Source of the DNA: Bacillota bacterium
Lineage (GTDB): Bacteria > Bacillota > Dethiobacteria > DTU022
Reading direction: 5' to 3'
NCBI GenBank assembly: GCA_012510305.1
Contig: JAAZIE010000170.1
Span: 1-6,549 of the forward strand
DNA length: 6,549 nucleotides
Positions 1 to 5,350 of the stretch are shown one piece after another (the first letter of the stretch is position 1; the number at the start of each line of letters is the position of its first letter). The notes below the pieces were generated by a model. That model worked only from the letters and a program-made list of their open reading frames with translations, had not been told where the DNA came from and searched no databases. Position numbers and translations under genes: made by a program.

Positions 1-1833
1 CTGGTCTTCCGCTGCTACCGCAAGTACGGTCATACCAGGGCGGCCGAGATATTGGACGAGATCAAACGGCTGGGATTCCATTATGCCACCAAAGCAGGGG
101 TCACCGTGGCTATCGAAGATCTGGTCATCCCTCCCGACAAGCAAAAGCTCCTTCAGCAGGCTGAAAAGAAGGTCTGGGACACTGAAGAAAACTTTTCCCA
201 CGGTCTCATTACCGAAAAAGAGCGTTATGACAAGGTGATCGAGATCTGGAGCAACAATAAAGATGAGATCACCCGCTCGCTGATGAACCGGCTCGATGAG
301 CTCAACCCCATTTTCATGATGGCTCATTCGGGAGCGCGGGGCAACGAATCGCAGATCACCCAGCTGGCCGGGATGCGCGGCCTTATGGCCGACCCTTCCG
401 GGCGTATTATCGACCTGCCGATCAAAGCCAATTTCCGCGAAGGGTTAACCGTGCTGGAGTACTTTATCTCCACGCACGGAGCCCGCAAGGGGTTGGCCGA
501 CACCGCTTTAAAAACTGCGGATTCCGGTTACCTCACCCGCCGTCTGGTCGACGTGGTCCAGGACGTGATTATTCGCGAAGAGGATTGCGGCACCGGCCAG
601 GGGATCAGCCTGAGCGAATATCTCGAAAATGGCGATGATCTGAAAGTTGCGGTCGAGCGGATCATCGGCCGCTTTACCCTGGAGCCGATTTATCATCCTG
701 ACAGCGGAGAGGTGCTTTTGGACAGAAACGAGCTCATCGACGAGGACATTATCGAAAAGATTGTCAAGCTGGGCATTACGGAAGTCCGTTTCCGCTCTGC
801 GCTGACCTGCCGCACCCGCCACGGCATCTGTGTAAAATGCTACGGCCGCAACCTGGCCACGGGAAAGATTGTCGATGTGGGCGAGTCCGTGGGGATCATT
901 GCAGCGCAGTCTATCGGTGAGCCGGGCACGCAGTTAACGATGCGCACTTTCCATACCGGCGGTGTGGCCGGCGACGATATTACCCAGGGCCTGCCGCGGG
1001 TGGAAGAGCTTTTTGAAGCGCGAAAGCCAAAAGGGCAATCCTTGATTTCGGAGGTTTCGGGCATAGTTGATATCAAGGAAACGCGCTACAAGCGCGAGCT
1101 GAAAATTATCAGCGAGCACGATGAGGTGCGGATCTACCCGGTGCCGTACGGGGCTCGCCTGAAGGTGGAAGACGGCCAGAAGGTCGACGCCGGCGATGAG
1201 CTCACCGAAGGCTCGATCAACCCGCATGAACTGCTCAAGGTAAAAGGGGTTCGCGGGGTGCAGCTCTACCTTCTCCAGGAGGTCCAGTGGGTCTACCGGA
1301 TGCAGGGCGTCGATATCAACGATAAGCATATTGAGGTTATCATCCGGCAAATGCTGAAAAAAGTGAAGGTAACCGATTCCGGCGATACCGACCTGCTGCC
1401 CGGCGGGCTGGTGGACAGTTTTTATTTTGACGACATCAACGAGCGGGTCAAAGAAGAAGGTGAAGAACCGGCCCGGGCCCGGCCGATGCTGCTGGGCATC
1501 ACCAAGGCTTCCCTGGCGACAGACTCTTTTCTGTCGGCGGCTTCATTTCAAGAAACCACCCGCGTCCTGACCGATGCGGCCATCAAAGGGAAACAGGATG
1601 ATCTTTTGGGGCTGAAAGAGAATGTTATTATCGGCAAGCTCATCCCGGCCGGGACCGGCATGTCCCGCTATCGCAGTATCCAGGTGCGGGCCCCGGGCGA
1701 ATACGAGGTCACCGAAGAACAGGTGCCTGAAGCGGATGAAGATCCGGAAAGCGAACCGGTGGTGGAAAAAGCAGTCTCCCCGGGTACGGCGGAGGGACTG
1801 GACCCGGAGCCGGCTGCTTCCCCTGAAACTTAG
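1..1833 (+). CDS. rpoC: DNA-directed RNA polymerase subunit beta' (C-terminal half, 5'-truncated by window edge)
   Basis: This is the C-terminal 610 codons of beta', part of the RNA polymerase active centre. The frame is open from base 1, so the TTG at 52 is an internal codon; the N-terminal zinc ribbon and the catalytic NADFDGD loop lie upstream. Visible parts, in window codons: the funnel region at the start; the bridge helix from about codon 145 (FREGLTVLEYFISTHGARKG); the second zinc site C196, C270, C277, C280 (CxxxxxxCxxC at 808-840); the trigger loop GTQLTMRTFHTGG with M314, R315 and H318, equivalent to E. coli M932, R933 and H936; and the conserved C-terminal block ITKASLATDSFLSAASFQET at 1498-1557. 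The large insertion found in the proteobacterial trigger loop is absent, as in Gram-positive bacteria. With the missing part the protein should be about 1200 residues. The last 45 residues form an acidic, proline-rich tail. No terminator is visible after the TAG. Identification is certain. Confidence 0.98.
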   Translation: MVFRCYRKYGHTRAAEILDEIKRLGFHYATKAGVTVAIEDLVIPPDKQKLLQQAEKKVWDTEENFSHGLITEKERYDKVIEIWSNNKDEITRSLMNRLDELNPIFMMAHSGARGNESQITQLAGMRGLMADPSGRIIDLPIKANFREGLTVLEYFISTHGARKGLADTALKTADSGYLTRRLVDVVQDVIIREEDCGTGQGISLSEYLENGDDLKVAVERIIGRFTLEPIYHPDSGEVLLDRNELIDEDIIEKIVKLGITEVRFRSALTCRTRHGICVKCYGRNLATGKIVDVGESVGIIAAQSIGEPGTQLTMRTFHTGGVAGDDITQGLPRVEELFEARKPKGQSLISEVSGIVDIKETRYKRELKIISEHDEVRIYPVPYGARLKVEDGQKVDAGDELTEGSINPHELLKVKGVRGVQLYLLQEVQWVYRMQGVDINDKHIEVIIRQMLKKVKVTDSGDTDLLPGGLVDSFYFDDINERVKEEGEEPARARPMLLGITKASLATDSFLSAASFQETTRVLTDAAIKGKQDDLLGLKENVIIGKLIPAGTGMSRYRSIQVRAPGEYEVTEEQVPEADEDPESEPVVEKAVSPGTAEGLDPEPAASPET

Positions 1834-1856
1834 GGGCGGAGAGAGGCTTAAACGGA

Positions 1857-1903
1857 GAAAAAGTAAATATTAATTGACAACCGCACGGTGCCGGTGATAA
1901 ACT
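1857..1903 (+). promoter_or_regulatory. Probable sigma-A promoter for the L7Ae-like/rpsL/rpsG/fusA/tuf genes
   Basis: A perfect -35 box TTGACA lies at 1874-1879. The -10 region is GATAAACT at 1896-1903; it can be read as GATAAA (16-bp spacer, 4 of 6 matches) or TAAACT (18-bp spacer, 4 of 6). An A/T-rich run at 1857-1873 just upstream resembles an UP element. Transcription would start at about 1909-1911, leaving a leader of about 40 bases before the L7Ae-like start. The site sits in the only substantial gap between rpoC and the ribosomal protein genes, where str-operon promoters are expected. The -10 is imperfect and the start site is inferred, not seen. Confidence 0.6.
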
Positions 1904-1934
1904 CTTGGAGTGCGTTAAAAAGGGGACCCGGGGA

Positions 1935-1953
1935 AAGCGAGGATGACTTGCTT
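1935..1953 (+). promoter_or_regulatory. Hairpin enclosing the Shine-Dalgarno and start region of the L7Ae-like gene
   Basis: AAGCGAG (1935-1941) can pair with CTTGCTT (1947-1953): seven pairs including one G-U, closed by the five-base loop GATGA. The stem and loop contain the only good Shine-Dalgarno core before this gene (GAGG, 1939-1942); the ATG at 1943 is in the loop and the TTG at 1952 in the 3' arm. Folding would therefore limit ribosome access. The pairing is read directly from the sequence; a regulatory role is inference. Confidence 0.4.
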
Positions 1954-2212
1954 GAGTGACGAACTGGCGGCAATGGTTTCTCAGGCGCGTCGTAAGATTG
2001 TGGGAACAAAGCAGACCCTGAAGGCGTTGGAAAGAGAAGAAGCGGTCATGGTCCTTTTGGCCGGGGATGCCGATGAAAAAATCAGCGCTCCGGTGGAAGC
2101 CCTGGCCGCGGATAAAGGCATCGAGATCGCCCATGTTGAGACGATGTCCTCTTTGGGCAGGATTTGCGGAATTAAAGTAAAAGCAGCAGCGGCTGCTATT
2201 ATCGAGTTTTAA
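1952..2212 (+). CDS. ybxF: L7Ae/L30e-family ribosomal protein, YbxF-like (kink-turn RNA binding)
   Basis: A small single-domain L7Ae-family protein, 86 residues from the TTG at 1952. It resembles B. subtilis YbxF (also called RplGB, about 82 residues), known to bind kink-turn RNA and associate with ribosomes. Family marks are SQARRKIVGTKQTLKALER near the N-terminus (the GTKQT segment contacts the kink-turn) and SLGRICGIKVKAAAAAII at the C-terminus. Start choice: an ATG at 1943 in the same frame would give 89 residues, but GAGG ends directly against it. The TTG at 1952 has GAGG nine bases upstream and gives MSDELAAMVSQA, which lines up with YbxF (MSYDKVSQA). I prefer TTG; ATG 1943 remains possible. 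The gene follows rpoC by 118 bases and precedes rpsL by 15, the normal Firmicutes position, and probably has its own promoter at about 1874-1903. The family is clear; its exact cellular role is less well established. Confidence 0.9.
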   Translation: MSDELAAMVSQARRKIVGTKQTLKALEREEAVMVLLAGDADEKISAPVEALAADKGIEIAHVETMSSLGRICGIKVKAAAAAIIEF

Positions 2213-2213
2213 A

Positions 2214-2222
2214 AAGGAGGTG
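2214..2222 (+). promoter_or_regulatory. Near-perfect Shine-Dalgarno that fixes the TTG start of rpsL
   Basis: AAGGAGGTG at 2214-2222 is fully complementary to the 16S rRNA 3' end and lies, counted from GGAGG, seven bases before the TTG at 2228. It begins right after the stop codon of the L7Ae-like gene (TAA, 2210-2212), suggesting coupled translation. The strong site offsets the weak TTG start. Confidence 0.85.
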
Positions 2223-2227
2223 GACTT

Positions 2228-2602
2228 TTGCCGACGTTAAATCAATTGATTCGCAAGGGCCGCCGGAAGCAAACCCATAAGTCAACGGCGCCGGCCCTGG
2301 AGAGATGCCCGCAGAAAAGAGGGGTTTGCACCAGGGTTTCCACGACTACACCCAAAAAGCCGAACTCGGCGCTGCGGAAAATCGCCCGCGTCCGCCTGAC
2401 CAACGGGATCGAGGTTACCACTTACATCCCCGGGATCGGTCATAATCTCCAGGAGCACTCCGTCGTTCTGGTCAGGGGAGGCCGGGTCAAGGACCTGCCG
2501 GGCGTCCGCTATCATTTAGTTCGCGGAGCGCTGGATGCAGCCGGGGTGGAAGGCCGTGCCCAGGGCCGTTCAAAGTACGGGACGAAGAAACCGAAGGGTT
2601 AG
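2228..2602 (+). CDS. rpsL: 30S ribosomal protein S12
   Basis: S12, 124 residues, sits at the decoding centre of the 30S subunit and helps monitor codon-anticodon pairing. The sequence begins MPTLNQLIRKGRRK and carries the hallmark CPQKRGVCTRV, TTTPKKPNSALRK and GGRVKDLPGVRYH blocks, ending KYGTKKPKG. K43 and K88, where streptomycin-resistance changes arise in other bacteria, are both wild-type lysine. D89, the residue methylthiolated in E. coli (D88 without the initiator Met), is also present. The length matches E. coli and lacks the internal insertion of the 138-residue B. subtilis protein. The start is TTG; no nearby in-frame ATG competes. It lies 15 bases after the L7Ae-like gene and 42 before rpsG, so all are probably on one transcript. 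Identification is certain. Confidence 0.98.
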   Translation: MPTLNQLIRKGRRKQTHKSTAPALERCPQKRGVCTRVSTTTPKKPNSALRKIARVRLTNGIEVTTYIPGIGHNLQEHSVVLVRGGRVKDLPGVRYHLVRGALDAAGVEGRAQGRSKYGTKKPKG

Positions 2603-2644
2603 TCAAATGTGGGCGTTAATTTTATGCTGAGGGGTGATTGGATA

Positions 2645-3115
2645 ATGCCACGCAAGGGCCCTGTCGCCAGGCGGGAGATTCTGGCGGATCCGGTTTACAA
2701 TAATAAAATGGTGGCAAAATTTATCAACAAGCTCATGTACGACGGGAAAAAGGGTATTGCCCAAAAGATTTTTTACGAAGCTTTTGAAATCATTAAAGAA
2801 AAAACGGGCAAGGATCCCCAGGAGGTATTTGAAACGGCGATACGCAATGTTTCACCGGTCCTCGAGGTTAAGCCCCGCCGTGTCGGCGGCGCCACGTACC
2901 AGGTTCCGGTAGAGGTTTCCTCCTATCGCAAAAGCATCCTGGCGATTCGCTGGATCATCGCCTTTGCCAGAAAACGAGGCGAGAAAACGATGCCGCAGCG
3001 GTTGGCGGCAGAAATTCTCGACGCCTCCAACGGAATCGGCTCGGCGATGAAGAAAAAAGAAGATACTCACAAGATGGCTGAAGCGAACAAGGCCTTTGCT
3101 CACTACAGATGGTGA
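2645..3115 (+). CDS. rpsG: 30S ribosomal protein S7
   Basis: S7, 156 residues, the standard bacterial length, is the primary 16S rRNA-binding protein that nucleates the 30S head and contacts tRNA at the E site. It starts MPRKGPVARREILADPVYNN, contains the conserved VLEVKPRRVGGATYQVPVEV segment and RGEKTMPQRLA, and ends EDTHKMAEANKAFAHYRW, the usual C-terminus. The ATG at 2645 is chosen over in-frame GTG 2609 and ATG 2624 because it gives the universal MPRK N-terminus and has GAGGGGTGAT (2629-2638) at suitable spacing. In E. coli S7 represses its own operon by binding the rpsL-rpsG gap; here that gap is only 42 bases and I see no convincing structure in it. The gene is followed by an unusual repeat-filled 139-base gap before fusA. 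Identification is certain. Confidence 0.98.
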   Translation: MPRKGPVARREILADPVYNNKMVAKFINKLMYDGKKGIAQKIFYEAFEIIKEKTGKDPQEVFETAIRNVSPVLEVKPRRVGGATYQVPVEVSSYRKSILAIRWIIAFARKRGEKTMPQRLAAEILDASNGIGSAMKKKEDTHKMAEANKAFAHYRW

Positions 3116-3116
3116 T

Positions 3117-3196
3117 CAAGAGGCAAGAAGCAAGAAGATAGAAGCAAGAATCAAGAGGCAGGAATCAAGAAGCAAGAAGCAAGAAGGGGCAAGAAT
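3117..3196 (+). repeat. Tandem heptanucleotide repeat, consensus CAAGAAG
   Basis: From 3117 to 3186 the sequence divides without indels into ten 7-bp units: CAAGAGG, CAAGAAG, CAAGAAG, ATAGAAG, CAAGAAT, CAAGAGG, CAGGAAT, then CAAGAAG three times. After GGG (3187-3189) comes an eleventh unit, CAAGAAT (3190-3196). Five of the eleven units match the consensus exactly; the others differ by one or two bases. The + strand (mRNA sense) is almost all purine with one C per unit and only three T in the ten contiguous units. The array begins two bases after the rpsG stop codon and ends 58 bases before the fusA start. Its function is unknown. Confidence 0.92.
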
Positions 3197-3202
3197 AAAA
3201 TT

Positions 3203-3232
3203 GATGCAAGAGATTTTCCGGCCTCGTGCATC
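3203..3232 (+). repeat. Inverted repeat (hairpin) between the heptad array and fusA
   Basis: GATGCAAGAG (3203-3212) pairs with CTCGTGCATC (3223-3232): six pairs, one A-G mismatch, then three pairs, around a ten-base loop. No run of T follows, so it does not look like an intrinsic terminator. It ends eight bases before the fusA Shine-Dalgarno (AAGGAGG, 3241-3247) and could influence mRNA processing or initiation. The pairing is visible; stability and role are inferred. Confidence 0.45.
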
Positions 3233-3254
3233 TTGAAGGGAAGGAGGGAAATAG

Positions 3255-5333
3255 ATGAACCCGCAGTTTCCACTGGAGAAGGTCAGGAATATCGGTATCG
3301 CCGCTCATATCGATGCCGGTAAAACTACGACCACGGAAAGAATTCTTTTTTATTCGGGCAGGCTGCACAAGCTTGGTGAAGTGCACGAGGGTACTGCCAC
3401 GATGGATTGGATGGACCAGGAGCAGGAGCGCGGCATTACGATCACTTCGGCGGCAACCACCTGTATGTGGGAGGATGCCCGGATAAACATCATAGATACG
3501 CCCGGGCACGTGGACTTTACTGTAGAAGTGGAACGATCCATGCGCGTCCTCGACGGCGTGGTGGCCATATTTTGTGCCAAGGGTGGGGTGGAACCCCAAT
3601 CCGAAACGGTATGGCGTCAGGCTGATCGTTACCATGTTCCCAGAATTGCCTATATCAACAAGATGGATATCGTGGGTGCCGATTTTTTCAGCGTTCTTAG
3701 CCAGCTCCGGGAAAAGTTGAATGCGCGTGTCCTGCCGATGCAGCTGCCCGTGGGTGCTGAGAGCAAGTTTTCAGGCGTAGTTGATCTGATCCGGATGCGG
3801 GCGATCATTTATGAGGATGACCTGGGGGTGGAGAGCCGTGAAACCGAGATCCCCCGGGAGCTGCGCGAGCAGGCCGCCGGCTATCGTGAGCGAATTTTGG
3901 AGACCGCGGCCGAATTTGACGATGCCCTGATGGAAAAATATTTTAAGGGCCAGGAGATCACTCCTGAAGAATGCTATCGCGCTCTTCGGAAGGCGACCAT
4001 TCACCACGGCCTGGTACCGGTATTCTGCGGCTCCTCTTACCGCAACAAGGGGGTTCAACCTCTTTTGCATGCGGTGGTTACCTTGCTTCCCTCCCCCGTC
4101 GATGTGGGTGCGGTAAAGGGATTTGATTATAAAAGCGGCCAGGAAGATTTTCGCCTGCCGGACCCGGCCGCTCCCTTTTCAGCGCTGATCTTCAAGATCA
4201 TGGTGGATCCCTTTGTGGGCAAGCTTGCTTTCGTCCGGGTCTATTCGGGGCGGCTGAAGAAAGGGTCGGTTCTGTTCAATGCCACCCGTGAAAAGAGACA
4301 GCGCATCAGCCGCCTGCTTAGAATGCACGCCAACTACCGCGAAGAGGTGGATGAAGCGCTGCCGGGTGACATCATCGCTTTTGCCGGCCCCAAGGAGATC
4401 AGCACCGGTGAAACTCTTTGCAGCCTGGAAAAACCGATTATTTTAGAGGCCATAAAATTCCCCGAGCCGGTTATTTCGGTGGCCATTGAGCCCAAAACAA
4501 AGGCGGACCAGGATAAAATGAGCCTTTCGCTGCAGCACCTGGGAGAAGAGGATCCCACCTTCCATATGCACACCGATGAAGAAACCGGCCAGACGATTAT
4601 TTCCGGAATGGGCGAGCTGCACCTGGAAGTGATTGTCGACCGGCTGCTCAGGGAGTTCAAGGTTCAGGCCAATGTGGGGAAACCGCAGGTAGCCTACAAG
4701 GAGACGATCCGCGGCCTGGCCCGGGTGGAGGGGCGTTTTATCCGCCAAAGCGGCGGCAGGGGCCAGTACGGCCATGTGGTCATCGAAGTGTCGGCAGCCG
4801 AGCAGGGCTGTGGTTTTACTTTTATCAACCAGATAGTCGGCGGCACCATCCCCAAGGAATATATCCCCGCGGTTGAAAAGGGTCTTAACGAGGCGATGCA
4901 TAACGGTGTCTTGGCCGGTTACCCGGTCACCGACGTGGAGGTAAAGCTGCTGGACGGCTCCTACCATCCCGTTGATTCTTCAGAGCTGGCTTTTCAAATT
5001 GCCGCCTCCCAGGCGTTTAAAAAAGCCCTGGCGCAGGCGCAGCCGGTGATGTTGGAGCCGATCATGAAGGTGGAGATCACCGTTCCTGAAGATTATCTTG
5101 GTGATGTGCTCGGCGATTTCACCGGTCGTCGCGGCCGCATCATGGGCACTGATCGCGAAGGCCGGCTTCATATTGTCCGGGGCATCGCCCCTCTTTCGGA
5201 TATGTTCGGTTATACCACTGCCTTGCGCTCGCTGACCCAGGGCCGCGGTGTTTTCAGCATGGAATTTAACCGTTACGACGAGCTGCCGCCGAACATTGCC
5301 CAAAAAGTGATTGCTCAACACGTAGCTTATTAA
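3255..5333 (+). CDS. fusA: Translation elongation factor G
   Basis: EF-G, 692 residues (same length as B. subtilis FusA), is the GTPase that moves tRNAs and mRNA through the ribosome and takes part in ribosome recycling. GTPase motifs: P-loop AHIDAGKT (17-24), switch I RGITIT (59-64), DTPGH (81-85, with the catalytic His85) and NKMD (135-138). Domain II follows from about 290 (PFSALIFKIMVDPFVGKL), then domain III (EPKTKADQDKM, GMGELHLEVIVDRL), domain IV with SGGRGQYGH (499-507) and the tip loop DGSYHPVDSSE containing H571, and domain V (LEPIMKVEI, RGRIMG, FGYTTALRS). The ATG at 3255 has AAGGAGGG seven bases upstream and gives the expected N-terminus. In the tip loop a proline follows His571 where E. 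coli has aspartate, a small departure. It lies between the repeat-filled gap and tuf, 17 bases before the latter. This is canonical EF-G rather than a tetracycline-protection protein or RF3, given its context and uninterrupted EF-G motifs. Confidence 0.97.
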   Translation: MNPQFPLEKVRNIGIAAHIDAGKTTTTERILFYSGRLHKLGEVHEGTATMDWMDQEQERGITITSAATTCMWEDARINIIDTPGHVDFTVEVERSMRVLDGVVAIFCAKGGVEPQSETVWRQADRYHVPRIAYINKMDIVGADFFSVLSQLREKLNARVLPMQLPVGAESKFSGVVDLIRMRAIIYEDDLGVESRETEIPRELREQAAGYRERILETAAEFDDALMEKYFKGQEITPEECYRALRKATIHHGLVPVFCGSSYRNKGVQPLLHAVVTLLPSPVDVGAVKGFDYKSGQEDFRLPDPAAPFSALIFKIMVDPFVGKLAFVRVYSGRLKKGSVLFNATREKRQRISRLLRMHANYREEVDEALPGDIIAFAGPKEISTGETLCSLEKPIILEAIKFPEPVISVAIEPKTKADQDKMSLSLQHLGEEDPTFHMHTDEETGQTIISGMGELHLEVIVDRLLREFKVQANVGKPQVAYKETIRGLARVEGRFIRQSGGRGQYGHVVIEVSAAEQGCGFTFINQIVGGTIPKEYIPAVEKGLNEAMHNGVLAGYPVTDVEVKLLDGSYHPVDSSELAFQIAASQAFKKALAQAQPVMLEPIMKVEITVPEDYLGDVLGDFTGRRGRIMGTDREGRLHIVRGIAPLSDMFGYTTALRSLTQGRGVFSMEFNRYDELPPNIAQKVIAQHVAY

Positions 5334-5350
5334 TATCTGGAGGTGTTTTT

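Noticed and set aside
1834..1870. Intrinsic terminator after rpoC
   Set aside because: No GC-rich stem followed by a T run is present in 1834-1951, so readthrough from rpoC into the next gene is plausible.
1622..1873. 83-codon plus-strand frame overlapping the end of rpoC
   Set aside because: It overlaps conserved rpoC sequence in another frame, is arginine/proline-rich shadow sequence, and has no Shine-Dalgarno.
2609..2644. Longer S7 from in-frame GTG 2609 or ATG 2624
   Set aside because: It would add residues before the universal MPRKGP start, and the Shine-Dalgarno at 2629-2638 serves ATG 2645.
3117..3196. CRISPR array
   Set aside because: Units are 7 bp and contiguous, with no spacers, repeats of 23-40 bp or cas genes.
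3113..3319. Readthrough of the rpsG TGA would add 68 codons across the repeat array
   Set aside because: S7 already ends in its universal HYRW C-terminus at normal length. The absence of stops follows from the T-poor repeat, and the frame runs out of phase into fusA.
3558..3600. The EF-G segment IFCAKGGVEPQSE as a sign of an unusual EF-G paralog
   Set aside because: E. coli EF-G has a closely similar YCAVGGVQPQSE, so this is within normal family variation.
4443..4967. 174-codon minus-strand frame inside fusA, and similar ones at 3165-3635, 934-1350 and 1709-2134
   Set aside because: All are opposite well-conserved genes or run across a gene end into a gap, with no family motif. The frame at 3165-3635 only enters the repeat array because the array has no stops in that frame.
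5311..5336. Separate promoter for tuf at the end of fusA (TTGCTC and TAATAT)
   Set aside because: The boxes match poorly and the 14-bp spacing is too short; tuf follows fusA by 17 bases with its own strong Shine-Dalgarno.
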